NCBI RefSeq assembly: GCF_030035675.1
Contig: NC_084484.1
Location: 187,428,934-187,492,933, forward strand
Direction of reading: 5' to 3'
Source: Rhineura floridana
Taxonomy: Eukaryota > Chordata > Lepidosauria > Squamata > Rhineuridae
DNA: 64,000 bases
Each line of letters begins with the position of its first letter. Position 1 is the stretch's first letter. The translations under genes were made by a program, and so were the position numbers. This document shows positions 42,933 through 54,043 of the stretch, piece by piece. The notes beneath the pieces were generated by a model. That model was not told where the DNA came from and ran no database searches. It worked only from the letters and a program-made list of their open reading frames with translations.

Positions 42933-43618
42933 TGTGATGCATCCTTTCCTGGCTCTCCCTGTCAGGTTCCTACCTGCGCGTGGCTACTGCCTGTCACTAG
43001 GCACCACCAGGGACTCCACCAGTCCGGACCGCACTCTCTTATGGTTTACCTATCCGCTGTAGCACAGATCTCAACAGATCCCCCTGCTAGGCAACCACCA
43101 GTAACGTCCCAATACTAGTATTCCCAGAGACTCTGAATACTGGTATTGTTATTCTCTTCACCGCTGCCACCATTTGTTACAGTTTCCCTTCAGCCTTGGT
43201 CATTACCTTACCCTCCCTTCTGGTCTGTGAAACCCCAGCCAAGGATCAGGCCTTTGGTAAACCAAATTAAGTATTTATTACAGATAACAAAGCTAACAAG
43301 ATTAACAAGATTTCTTCTTAAGGCACATAAGCATATGGTTTTACTCAATACTAATCCGAACTCCACCTCCCTCCTTCTCCACTCTCTCCAGGCAAACAAC
43401 TCTCTCAAACCCCACCAAGCAATCCACTCAGTTCTCTTCTCCCCCCCCCTCTGATTCCACTCTCACTCTTCCTTTTATACGTTCAGCCATTTTAAACACT
43501 CAGCTAATCATCTCGCATTCTACTGCCCATTCACTCCCCCTCCTCTTTCACTCCACTTACCATGTATCTTCTAAAACAACAACACTTACCATATATACAT
43601 TAATATAGGAACATCACA
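42933..43618 (-). mobile_element. LTR of the Gmr1-like family (fossil)
   Basis: A minus-strand LTR of 686 bases matching the 10819-11479 LTR nearly end to end, including the TATA-like and the terminal 'tgtgatgttcctatatt' parts. No internal sequence of that family adjoins it, so it behaves as a solo LTR. GTGCC precedes it at 42928-42932, but its partner GTGCC is at 44548-44552, beyond the adjoining gypsy piece. Confidence 0.88.
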
Positions 43619-44547
43619 GCCTCGCACAAAGAAGCAAGTCCAGTCTTTTTGGGAGCTTGCAGGATACTATAGGAGGTTTGCCCTCCACTTCAGTACCATT
43701 GCCACTCCCTTGACTGATTTATGTAAAAAATGCAAGCCTAAACAGGTGCGATGGTCTGATAGTTGTCAACAGGCCTTTATGATTTTAACTTGGTTTTAGG
43801 ATCCTTGTGATGTGGATTTTGATGATTTTATGACCTATGCAGGAAAATGATCCTGGGTTTTTCGAAGTGTCCTTTTTCACCATTCTTTTCCTTTTTATTC
43901 ATTTTTATGCCCATTTACCTCACTGGTTTAGGAACCTTTTTATTCAACTTGTCCTGTAAAGAGATTTTTCCTTTTTTTCTTGTAAGGATTTTCAATTTTT
44001 GTTGAAGTTACGTTTTTTAGTGGGCCAGAAATAGCATGTTACGCTTAGGGATTAAGTAAATGATTTTTCTTTGTTGTCAAGTTTGTTTGCCTGGTTCTTC
44101 TGCCATCTCTGCTGAGAGCTAATGATGAAATAAGAGGTGTTGAACCTCTAATGTCGTCTTTAAAAAAAGGGGAACGTCATGAAAACCTGCATCCAAGATG
44201 GTTGTGTAGCAGGGAATTGGGGGAGAGGGTTGGTTCTAACCCAGTACCTTGACCATTGACCAGGACTACTGTGTAAATGGGGATGTTTGTTTAGGGCCCC
44301 AGAGCAAGGAGTGTCTGCTTGTCTCTTGACTCTAGGGATCCCAGGCAAGTTACGGGGCTCTGAGCTTCCCCTTGGCTCAGGGTGATTAACCAGATAAGGG
44401 GTGGTGGCAGCTACATACACCGCAGGGCCGTTGTGAGTGTGCACAGCCTTGGCAGGGAAGGATATTTGCCAGGATCAATTGTCCAGGGTGGGGAGTTGGC
44501 TCCTGGGACGGTGTAGGGCGGGAGGAGGACCCACGTCAGTCATCACA
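43619..44547 (+). mobile_element. Ty3/gypsy fragment: pol piece and probable 3' LTR (fossil)
   Basis: The start (about 43640-43795) reads the RT to RNase H connection of gypsy pol, for example 'ELAGYYRRFALHFSTIATPL'. A purine tract at 44161-44175 is followed by a probable LTR (about 44175-44547), which ends in CATCACA. Parts of this LTR resemble the reverse of the LTR at 45973 ('gctgccaccacccctt' block). It is only a fragment, broken several times over. Confidence 0.7.
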
Positions 44548-44640
44548 GTGCCTGTCTAATATTTAAGGGGAGGGAATTCCACAGGGTCGGTGCCACCACA
44601 CTAAAGGTCTGCTTCCTATGTTGTGCAGAACGGACATCCT
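44548..44640. repeat. Interspersed repeat shared with 30505-30600
   Basis: The same degraded repeat as at 30.5 kb; family not named. 44641-44800 is AT-rich with a short (TTA)n-like run and nothing else. Confidence 0.45.
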
Positions 44641-44799
44641 GATAAAATGGTGTTATTATTGTTATTAATATTATTATTAATATTCATAATAAAAGGTTAC
44701 ACCACTTTAAAAATCAATTTGAAAATAACAAAACAAATTAGTTATGTCTGTTACCTTTAATATCTCTTGTAGTCTCTGTTTTTAAATCAATCTTTTGAT

Positions 44800-44803
<4 letters not shown>

Positions 44804-44869
<66 letters not shown>
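44804..44869. repeat. (TTTC)n microsatellite
   Basis: About 66 bases of uninterrupted TTTC, followed by a LINE-tail-like 'attaaatatataccccacct'. Confidence 0.97.
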
Positions 44870-44887
44870 TATTAAATATATACCCCA

Positions 44888-45010
44888 CCTCAGAAGAGCC
44901 AGGCTGTTGCTGGGTCAGGCCAAAGGGGACCCACCCTGTTTTCACAGTGGCCAAGCAGATGACCCAGCCAGAAGCTCCCAAGCGGGGCAGCCCTTCCTCC
45001 CACAGGAGCC
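44888..45010 (-). mobile_element. CR1 LINE 3' tail scrap
   Basis: 'cagaagagccaggctgttgc' and 'tttcacagtggccaagcaga' match the reverse CR1 3' end at 47125-47195. Confidence 0.7.
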
Positions 45011-45967
45011 AGGGCAGAAGCGATAAAGCAATTAAACCATTGGAAAACATGATCATTTGGAGATCTAAAGAGTGAGACAATCTTTGAGGTATCTTTTCAG
45101 ATATATTAACAGTTTTAAGTAAACCACTGATTCTTTTATTAACTGGTATATAAGTCTTGTTAGATAAAATAAATCCTGCCGTGTAGTCTAGTGATCTTAG
45201 CCCCACATTGCACATCGGGGGGGGGGGCGTCTATGTTTAGCGTTTAGGTCTGAGTTTGGTCAGAGTGGGGCGTACACAATGACTCTCCTTAAGACCTTCA
45301 GCTCAACTTCAAGACTCCGGCTCAACCCTTCATTGGTTGAAACTCAATTAATAAACAAACCAACCCTTTCTGGTTTTACATGTTGTGTTCAGGGCTCCTT
45401 CCATCTTCAGTCAAGCACCAAAAAGCAGCCGGGAAATTGCAGCCACTAAGTCTGATTAAAAATAGCTAAACCCATGGCAGTGGAAGGTGGAACCTTGCTC
45501 ATTTTCTGTGCTCTTTGGGGTTTCCAGCAAAAGATCCCTGAGACCTCCACACTCCTCCTGTCCTTGGTGGGCAGGTTTCTGCCCTCCTCTTCAACTGCTG
45601 AGAAAGAGGGGGGTTACAACAACCCTGCAATGTAGCCCAGTGTTCTTGTAGCCCTTCATTGCTGTTGGAAGTGGATGGTGTGAGGCTAAGGGGGTGGGCT
45701 ATAAGGGAGAGAATGGCCAGTATCCTTACAGCCACATGTTGCTCAGAGGAGAAGTATGGATCTTGCTGAGAATGACCCAAACTTCTCAAAGGGGACACTT
45801 CTCCTGGCTTACTGATGGCCTCAAACCTCTCATTAGGTTCTCTTTTGTAGCCCACTGACCTCTTTGGACAAACCTCTGAAAACATTATCTTTTTCTGACA
45901 CATTTGAGGAGGGGACTTCTCACATGGGAGGGAGGAGGAATTCAGATAAATGTGGAGATGCAAAATA
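45011..45967. other. No recognisable feature
   Basis: About 950 bases. A 159-residue open frame on the minus strand (45978-45499) has no domain signature and overlaps the edge of an LTR, so I do not call it a gene. Confidence 0.35.
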
Positions 45968-45972
45968 GCTCC

Positions 45973-47062
45973 TGTCATGAATCCACACCGTCAAGGCGCA
46001 AGGATCATGCGTCAGACCCAATTCCCACCCTTGGGGTAATTGATCTGGAACCAAAAAATACCAATTCACCCTTGCCAAGGCTGTGTACGCTCACACCAAC
46101 CCTGCAAGGTAGAAGGTAGGCTGCCACCACCCCTTTCACTGGTTCCACTCAGAGCTAGGGGATCTCTGAGCCCAGACACTAGGTCAACCAAGGTCTAAAA
46201 AGACAAGAGCCAAACTTATACTCCTTGTCAGAAAACCTCTGGTTAAACCCACAAAGTAGAATTAAGTTTTTAACTTCTTTTTCCCTCTTTGGTAGTTACG
46301 TGACTGAGATGGTCTAGGTGCTGAATTCAGAACCACCCTTTCTCTCAATGAACACACCAGGTTAAATAGTAGCTTTATTAAAAATAGATAAGTGCACATC
46401 AATATATATAGCAGCAAGTAATCCTTTAAGACCATACACCCAAACAGGGGTTTAGGTACACACAAGAGAGTTCATACACACAACAGGAAAATAACAACCT
46501 TTTCTAACCTAATACTTACACATGAGGTAGATGGTTGAAGTGGCATCCCTCCTAAGAGAGAATGATGTTAACCACAAAGCAATGGGACCCTGCATAGGTT
46601 ACCTCCCATAGGCAACACCATGGAACCACAAAAGCAGAGAAGTATGGAACTCTGGAACCAAGGCAGCAGAGAACAAAGGCTATGGGTCCCTAGCCCTATA
46701 CTTAAGGGGAAGAATCCTAACGGTCCAGGATTCAGGAACCAATCAGAAAATGTCTGATGTAACCCCCTTCTAGATGTTTCTCACTCTTTCGCGCCTTTCA
46801 GGCCCCCCTCCCAAACGGTGTTTCAACTGCACCGGCCAAGAATGACCTTGAGTGCCAGGCACTTGTTAATCAGCACAGATAGCCAGGTGCTTCTTGTTTA
46901 GGCTTCTTCTTAACCGTCCTCAGCTGGAAACCGAAACCTAAAGTGGTATTCTATCAGAGGCCTGTCTTTCTTAACATTTAAACTCCCAGAATTCTTTGCT
47001 TGAACCAAGATGTTTCCTTTATGGATTTTTAATAACTCATGAACATGTACAGGTTCATGACA
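45973..47062 (-). mobile_element. Solo LTR, gypsy/ERV-type (1.09 kb, fossil)
   Basis: Ends TGTCATGAA and TTCATGACA with exact 5-bp flanks GCTCC (45968-45972 and 47063-47067). The minus strand is preferred because AATAAA falls on it (reverse of 'gctttatt' near 46372). It has no coding sequence. It is related in part to the LTR ending at 44547. It looks like a solo LTR left by recombination between two ends. Confidence 0.85.
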
Positions 47063-47320
47063 GCTCCCACAAATTATACTCCAAATGAAGGCCTTCTGGA
47101 ATTTGTATTAAGAACATAAGAACATCAGAAGAGCCTGCTGGATCAGGCCAGTGGCCCATCTAGTCCAGCATCCTGTTCTCACAGTGGCCAACCAGGTGCC
47201 TGGGGGAAGCCCGCAAGCAGGACCCGAGTGCAAGAACACTCTCCCCTCCTGAGGCTTCCGGCAACTGGTTTTCAGAAGCATGCTGCCTCTGACTAGGGTG
47301 GCAGAGCACAGCCATCATGG

Positions 47321-50205
47321 CTAGTAGCCATTGATAGCCCTGTCCTCCATGAATTTGTCTAATCTTCTTTTAAAGCCATCCAAGCTGGTGGCCATTACTG
47401 CATCTTGTGGGAGCAAATTCCATAGTTTAACTATGCGCTGAGTAAAGAAGTACTTCCTTTTGTCTGTCCTGAATCTTCCAACATTCAGCTTCTTTGAATG
47501 TCCACGAGTTCTAGTATTATGAGAGAGGGAGAAGAACTTTTCTCTATCCACTTTCTCAATGCCATGCATAATTTTATACACTTCTATCATGTCTCCTCTG
47601 ACCCGCCTTTTCTCTAAACTAAAAAGCCCCAAATGCTGCAACCTTTCCTCGTAAGGGAGTTGCTCCATCCCCTTGATCATTCTGGTTGCCCACTTCTGAA
47701 CCTTTTCCAACTCTATAATATCCTTTTTGAGATGAGGCGACCAGAACTGGACACAGTATTCCAAATGCGGCCGCACCATAGATTTATACAACGGCATGAT
47801 GATATCGGCTGTTTTATTTTCAATACCTTTCCTAATTATCCCTAGCATGGAATTTGCCTTTTTCACAGCTGCCGCACACTGGGTCGACATTTGCATCGTG
47901 CTGTCCACTACAACCCCGAGGTCTCTCTCCTGGTCGGTCACCGTCAGTTCAGACCCCATGAGCGTATATGTGAAATTCAGATTTTTTGCTCCAATATGCA
48001 TAATTTTACACTTGTTTATATTGAATTGCATTTGCCATTTTTCCGCCCATTCACTCAGTTTGGAGAGGTCTTTTTGGAGCTCTTCGCAATCCCTTTTTGT
48101 TTTAACAACCCTGAACAATTTAGTGTCGTCAGCAAACTTGGCCACTTCACTGCTCACTCCTAATTCTAGATCATTAATGAACAAGTTGAAAAGTACAGGT
48201 CCCAATACCGATCCTTGAGGGACTCCACTTTCTCCCATTGGGAGAACTGTCTGTTTATTCCTACTCTCTGCTTTCTGCTTCTTAACCAATTCCTTATCCA
48301 CAAGAGGACCTCTCCTCTTCTTCTATGACTGCTAAGCTTCCTCAGAAGCCTTTGGTGAGGTACCTTGTCAAACGCTTTTTGAAAGTCTAAGTACACTAGG
48401 TCCACTGGATCACCTCTATCTATATGCTTGTTGACACTCTCAAAGAATTCTAATAGGTTACTGAGACAGGACTTTCCCTTGCAGAAGCCATGCTGGCTCT
48501 GCTTCAGCAAGGCTTGTTCTTCTATGTGCTTGGTTAATCTAGCTTTAATCATACTTTCTACCAGTTTTCCAGGGACAGAAGTTAAGCTAACTGGCCTGTA
48601 ATTTCCAGGATCCCCTCTGGATCCCTTTTTGAAGATTGGTGTTACATTTGCCACTTTCCAGTCCTCAGGCACGGAGGAGGACCCGAGGGACAAGTTACAT
48701 ATTTTAGTTAGCAGATCAGCAATTTCACCTTTGAGTTCTTTGAGAACTCTCGGGTGGATGCCATCCAGGCCCGGTGATTTGTCAGTTTTTATATTGTCCA
48801 TTAAGCTTAGAACTTCCTCTCTCGTTACCACTATTTGTCTTAGTTCCTCAGAATCCCTTCCTGCAAATGTTAGTTCAGGTTCAGGGATCTGCCCTATATC
48901 TTCCACTGTGAAGACAGATGCAAAGAATTCATTTAGCTTCTCTGCAATCTCCTTATCGTTCTTTAGTACACCTTTGACTCCCTTATCATCCAAGGGTCCA
49001 ATTGTCTCCCTAGATGGTCTCCTGCTTTGAATGTATTTATAGAATTTTTTGTTGTTGGTTTTTATGTTCTTAGCAATGTGCTCCTCAAATTCTTTTTTAG
49101 CATCCCTTATTGTCTTCTTGCATTTCTTTTGCCAGAGTTTGTGTTCTTTTTTATTTTCTTCATTCGGACAAGACTTCCATTTTCTGAAGGAAGACTTTTT
49201 GCCTCTAAGAGCTTCCTTGACTTTGCTCGTTAACCATGCTGGCATCTTCTTGGCCCTGGCGGTACCTTTTCTGATCTGCGGTATGCACTCCAGTTGAGCT
49301 TCTAATATAGTGTTTTTAAACAACTTCCAAGCATTTTCGAGTGATGTGACCCTTTGGACTTTGTTTTTCAGCTTTCTTTTTACCAATCCCCTCATTTTTG
49401 TGAAGTTTCCTCTTTTGAAGTCAAATGTGACCGTGTTGGATTTTCTTGGCAATTGGCCAGTTACATGTATGTTTAATTTAATAGCACTGTGGTCACTGCT
49501 CCCAATCGGTTCAACAACACTTACATCTTGCACCAGGTCCCGGTCCCCACTGAGGATTAAGTTCAGGGTTGCCGTCCCTCTGGTCGGTTCCATGACCAAC
49601 TGATCTAGGGAATAGTCATTTAGAATATCTAGAAACTTTGCTTCTTTGTCATGACTGGAACACATATGCAGCCAGTCTATGTCCGGGTAGTTGAAGTCAC
49701 CCATTACTACCACATTTCCTAGTTTGGATGCTTCCTCAATTTCATATCTCATCTCCAGGTCTCCCTGAGCATTTTGATCAGGGGGACGATAGATCGTTCC
49801 CAGTATTAAGTCCCTCCTGGGGCACGGTATCACCACCCACAACGATTCTGTGGAGGAGTCTGCCTCTTTTGGGGTTTCGAGCTTGCTGGATTCAATGCCT
49901 TCTTTCACGTATAGAGCGACTCCGCCACCAATACGTCCTTCCCTGTCCTTCCGATATAGTTTATATCCAGGGATAACCGTATCCCACTGGTTTTCTCCAT
50001 TCCACCAGGTCTCCGTTATGCTCACTATATCAATGCTCTCCTCTAAGACCAAGCACTCCAGTTCTCCCATCTTGGTTCGGAGGCTCCTAGCATTAGCGTA
50101 CAGGCACTTGTAAGCAGTGTCTCTCTTCAAGTGTCTTTGGCACTTGTGGTTAGGCCTGTGGTAATTTTGCTCTTCTGAATTTATATCCTGTGCCCCTGCT
50201 CTCAC
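47321..50205 (-). pseudogene. CR1 ORF2 (endonuclease-reverse transcriptase); one frameshift
   Basis: Frame one runs 50205-48166. It carries the endonuclease ('LYANARSLRTKMGELECLV', 'IVSITETWWNGEN' with catalytic Glu, 'IGGGVALYVKEGI', 'NVVVMGDFNYPDIDW', 'SSDHSAIKLNI') and the start of the reverse transcriptase ('DKSPGLDGIHPRVLKELKGE', 'NYRPVSLTSVPGKLVESMIK', 'QHGFCKGKSCLSNLLEFFES', 'LVYLDFQKAFDKVPHQRLL'). After a frameshift near 48235-48250 the second frame (to 47321) continues with 'GVPQGSVLGPVLFNLFINDL', 'FADDTKLFRVV' (catalytic pair) and the C-terminal 'IIMPLYKSMVRPHLEYCVQF', 'NVGRFRTDKRKYFFTQRIVK'. All key residues appear present; only the frame is lost. The start ATG at 50205 follows ORF1 by about 120 bases. 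Confidence 0.92.
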
Positions 50206-50324
50206 AATGCCTACTTCTAGGCCTACCCCTTTTAAAATTTCATCATTTCTTTGGTTTTTATCCCAGGGGGGAGGTTTATTCCGAACCGGACCTTTCTCAG
50301 CTCCTGTCGGGTTTCCCCCCTCAG

Positions 50325-51227
50325 TCAGTTTAAAAGCTGCTCTGCTACCTTTTTAATTTTAAGTGCCAGCAGTCTGGTTCCATTCTGGTTCAAGTGGAGC
50401 CCGTCCCTTTTGTACAGGCCCGGCTTGTCCCAAAATGTTCCCCAGTGCCTAACAAATCCGAACCCTTCCACCCGACACCATCATCTCATCCACGCATTGA
50501 GACTGCGAAGCTGGGCCTGTCTGGCTGGTCCTGCGCGTGGAACCGGTAGCATTTCAGAGAAAGCCACCTTGGAGGTCCTGGCTTTCAGCATCCTACCTAG
50601 CAACCTAAATTTTGCTTCCAGGACCTCACGGCTGCATTTCCCCATGTCGTTGGTGCCAACGTGCACCACGACCACTGACTCCTTCCCAGCACTGTCTACC
50701 AAACTATCTAAACGACGGGCGATATCCGCAACCTTCGCACCAGGCAGGCAAAACACCTTGCGGTCTACACGCCCATCACACACCCCACTGTCTATGTTCC
50801 TAATGATCGAATCACCCACTACAAGGATCCCTCCACCCCCTGGAGATATATCCTCGGCACGAGAGGATAGCTGCTCATCCCCCAAGGAATGGGTCCCTTC
50901 TAAGGGATCGTTTCCCTCTTCCTCAGCTGGATGCTCTCCTTCCCCGAGACCATCGTTCTCCATGATAGCAGGAGAGCTATCATCGCTGGAGTGGGACACA
51001 GCTATAACGTCCCTGAAGGCCTCCTCCACACACCTCTCTGCCTCTCTCAGCTTTTCCAGGTCCGCCACCTTGGCCTCAAGGAAATGAAGTCGTTCCCGGA
51101 GAGCCAGGAGCTCATTGCACCGAGAGCACACCCACGAATTCTGTCCAACAGGCAGATAGTCGTACATGCTGCAGGCAGTGCAAAACACTGGAAAGCCCCC
51201 ACACCCCTGCTGGCTTCTTACCTGCAT
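50325..51227 (-). pseudogene. CR1 ORF1 with zinc motif, coiled coil and SGNH esterase domain; one stop
   Basis: Start ATG at 51227. N-terminal cysteine motif 'FCTACSMYDYLPV' then 'WVCSRCNEL' (four Cys, a small zinc-binding module) at residues 15-40. A coiled coil follows (LREAERCVEEAF region), then an acidic linker, then an SGNH/GDSL-type hydrolase from about residue 150: block I 'ILVVGDSIIRNID' with the nucleophile Ser, 'VVVVHVGTNDMGK' (the GTND block), and a C-terminal 'KRDGLHLNQNGTRLL' with the Asp-His pair. CR1 ORF1 esterases of this kind are known. A TGA at about 50483-50481, where the frame continues in register on the other side, splits the hydrolase before its Asp-His block. About 300 codons in all. 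Confidence 0.88.
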
Positions 51228-51425
51228 AGTTTTGTTTAAGGTTTATTACGTCAATGGGTTGGAGACTGCGGTTTAGTCAAGGTCAGGGAACAGACGGGCA
51301 GAGTGGGGGGCCCTGGCCTCCTCGCCCTGCTGCCGAACTTACTCTGCTGCTTAACTCGCCTTGACGCTTCGTCAGCTGGGGCTCCCTCTAGCTCGTGCAG
51401 CAGGCTCCCTCGCTAGGGTGCTCTG

Positions 51426-52279
51426 ACTTTATATGTGTGGCTTTATATGTATTGATCCAGTTTTCATTTTTGGAAGACTTTAAGAGGTGGGTGTGTTTCA
51501 ACCTTATATCGCTATAGATCTGCAATTCCATCATCACCACTACCACCCCCATCATGATGATTTTCTGTAATTTATTCATCTTTATTGTCTTTGGAAATAC
51601 GATATTCTGTGCAATCGGGACTGGGCTCCCACTGGGAGGAAGGGCAGGGTATGAATGAATGAATGAATGGTAAACATGAGAGGGGGCAATAGATGTAGCT
51701 ACAGACTATCCATCTGACCAGATGAGGCAATGCCCAGTCACCTGGGGACCTAAACATCTGGTGCTATCTGGGCTGGCTTGCTAGGTAGCCCACTTCCAGG
51801 GGAGAAATGTGCAGTTACCACAATAACACACGGAACCTGCAAAGAGCAGAACTTTATGTTCTCCTGTGCGGTTGCCGCAGAAACTTTGGACAGCCACAGG
51901 AGTCTCAGCTGCACATAGAAGGGCTGGGCTTCGGAGGGGTCATTTCGTGTCAGAGTCCCTGCAGTGCCTTCTCTCTCAACTTTGCCTTTACACACAGGTC
52001 ATGCATTGCGCATTAATTTCAACATTCCCAACTGGGGCAAACGACCTCATCGACTGCCAACTGCAATATGGCAATTATTACATCACCAGTGATGTCTCTT
52101 CTGTGAGGTGCTATCCTTCCCTGGCCCATTAGGACCATCGAGCATGGAGGAGGAAGGAGCAGGCAGGCTTGAAAGGATCACCTGCTCAGGAAGAAGAGAT
52201 TGTTGCAGAAAGAGGATGGATCTCTCTTTTCAGGGAATGGATGGATTTTCTTCTCCTGACCCAGTAGCCTTCTGACCAT
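51426..52279. other. No recognisable feature except a short (GAAT)n
   Basis: About 850 bases between the CR1 5' end and a hAT hairpin. A (GAAT)n run lies at 51650-51668. Nothing else is identified. Confidence 0.4.
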
Positions 52280-52287
52280 CGACCAGG

Positions 52288-52403
52288 CAGAGCTTGGAAA
52301 AGTTACTTTTTTGAACTACAACTCCCATCAGCCCCAGCCAGCATGGCCACTAGATTGGGCTGATGGGAGTTGTAGTTCAACAAAGTAACTTTTCCAAGCT
52401 CTG
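52288..52403. mobile_element. Hairpin hAT MITE, copy 4
   Basis: Same family as 6680-6795. The flanks CGACCAGG and GCCAGGGG are only a partial 8-bp match. It abuts the left arm of the large inverted repeat at 52407. Confidence 0.9.
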
Positions 52404-52406
52404 GCC

Positions 52407-53347
52407 AGGGGGAGGTCATTTGCTTCCATGCCTGCTGGCTCCCTCAAACCGCACACTGGGATGGGGATCTCTTATTTGCGGGCCCACTGCCTTCCTTCAC
52501 CTTCACTCTCTTGTGTGTGTGTGTGTGGTTTCTTTTTTAAGCCCTGGCCCGGTGCCTCCTTCCTTGCAACTCTGGGGGTGGTGTTATATTTGGTATCTCC
52601 TCTTCCTCCGGGGCCTGCTGGCCATGTTCAGCCCAACCCTAAGAGTCATCCCTTCTCTTACTTCCTGGCCAATGGGCTTCCTTTACCCTCACCCTCGAGG
52701 AGGTCTCTTCTCTTAATTCTTGGGCTCCTTCTATCTGATCCCCTGGCGGTTCTCTTCTCTTGCTTCCTGGCCCGCTGGCCTACTTTACCCCAACCTCGGG
52801 GCTGTCTCTTCTCTTACCTTCTGACCCACTGGCCTTCTTTACCCCAACCTCGGGGCTGTCTCTTCTCTTGCTTCCTGGCCCGTTGGCCTCCTTTACCCCA
52901 ACCTCGGGGCTGTCTCTTCTCTTACCTGCTGACCCAGTGGCCTTCTTTACCCTAACCTTGGGGAGGTCTCTTCTCTTACTTCCTGGCCCTCTGGCCTCCT
53001 TTACCCCAATCCTCCTTAGAGGTCTATTCTTTTAATGCATGCTGGCTGCTCTCCTCTTCCCCTGGTCACTTAATTTCAACTCCATTGGCCTCCTTTCCTG
53101 ACTCCCTGAGGTCTCTTCTCTTAGGGGATGGCATGACTCTTACGGTTGGGCCAGCAGGCCTCGAAGGAAGAGGAGAGATACCATGCCCAGAGTTGCAGTG
53201 AACGAGGCGCCGGGCCAGCGCACCAAACCACACACACACATACAACAGAGTTTAGGTGAAAGAAGGCAGTGGGCCAGGAAATAAAAGAAGAGATCCCCAT
53301 CCCAGTGTGCGGTTAAAGGAATGGCACGGAAGCAAATGACCTCCGCG
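52407..53347. repeat. Large inverted repeat enclosing a minisatellite
   Basis: Left arm 52407-52630 and right arm 53140-53347 are reverse complements at perhaps 75-80% by eye. Paired landmarks are 'gaggtcatttgcttcc', 'cgcacactgggatggggatc', the GT/AC run and 'gcaactctggg'. The loop holds the 54-bp minisatellite. There is no coding signal and no terminal duplication. It may be a foldback repeat or an inverted duplication. Family unknown. Confidence 0.75.
52640..53040. repeat. 54-bp pyrimidine-rich minisatellite
   Basis: Unit landmarks 'cctcggggctgtctcttctc' recur at 52794, 52848 and 52902, a period of 54 bases, with more diverged units on both sides (about seven in all). Because 54 is a multiple of three, it yields an artificial 18-residue protein repeat in open frames. 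Diverged units reappear at 53525-53616 and 59883-60060. Confidence 0.9.
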
Positions 53348-53616
53348 AGTGTGGGGTCAAAGCGGAGAAAGAAATGAGGTGCCAGGAGTCATCTCTTGAG
53401 AAATGTGCCATGGGAGCCAGCATAAAATGGTGTCCTTGGGCAGCAACAAAAGAGGTGACGGGACTCTGCACCGGTAAGTAGCATTTCAAAGAAAGCACTG
53501 TAGGAATGACAATATATTCATCCCACATATCTCCTTCCTGGCCTACTAGCCTACTTCATCCCCACCTTCGGGTAAGTCTCTTCTCTTGCTTCCAGGCCCA
53601 CTTGCCTCCTTTCACC

Positions 53617-54043
53617 TGTTACACTGAAGTTTGAATTAAAAGCTTTTCTGTACCTATAGAAATGTTGACAATACATGTAGAATGATGACAATGACCTTTG
53701 GTAAATTGGCAACATTAGGTCGTTGTCCATTTGATAGCACTCAGCAAACTGAAAAGTATCAAACAAATGAACAAGCTAGCAGCTTCATTTCTTATCTGCA
53801 GTACAGAGTGTAATGACTAACCCCCACCTTTGGAATGCATGTGAAACTGCCTGGAAACGGGAACCTATATCTGTGTTACTGTAACTTTTAGACCTCACAA
53901 AGTGACATGAGTCTATTGTGAGCTTTCCGCTTTGCAAAACGTATAGATAATAAAATAGCTTTGGTTATGATTCAGAGTCTCGCGTTGTGTGAGTATTGGG
54001 GTTCTCACCCAGTGGAAAACGAACCTTAAATTCTAGTGTAACA
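53617..54043 (+). repeat. 5' LTR of the 53.6-kb element
   Basis: 427 bases, TG...CA. 'taataaaatagctttgg' (53948-53964) holds a likely polyadenylation signal. Nearly identical to 59448-59882. Confidence 0.92.

Larger units (their letters stand above)
47109..51425 (-). mobile_element. CR1 LINE, nearly full length
   Basis: A 4.3-kb CR1 on the minus strand with 5' leader (51425-51228), ORF1 (51227-50325), a spacer, ORF2 (50205-47321) and a 3' untranslated region ending near 47109 in 'aagaacataagaacat' (plus strand). It is the youngest-looking CR1 here: ORF1 has a single in-frame TGA and ORF2 a single frameshift. Its 3' end matches the tails at 1-235 and 56994-57317 closely, so this subfamily was recently active in the lineage. 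Confidence 0.95.

Noticed and set aside
48629-50113. Several plus-strand open frames across the CR1
   Set aside because: They are antisense to a well supported CR1 ORF2 and carry no domain.
50251-51087. 278-residue plus-strand open frame
   Set aside because: It lies antisense to the CR1 ORF1 with its GDS and GTND esterase blocks; composition is Ser/Pro-rich as expected of a shadow frame.
52428-53035. Open frames with an 18-residue repeating protein pattern
   Set aside because: The pattern comes from the 54-bp minisatellite, whose unit length is a multiple of three. Two overlapping frames stay open equally, and no start context or domain is seen.
52640-53040. Possible CRISPR-like array
   Set aside because: Units are contiguous and diverged along their whole length, with no unique spacers, and the genome is eukaryotic.
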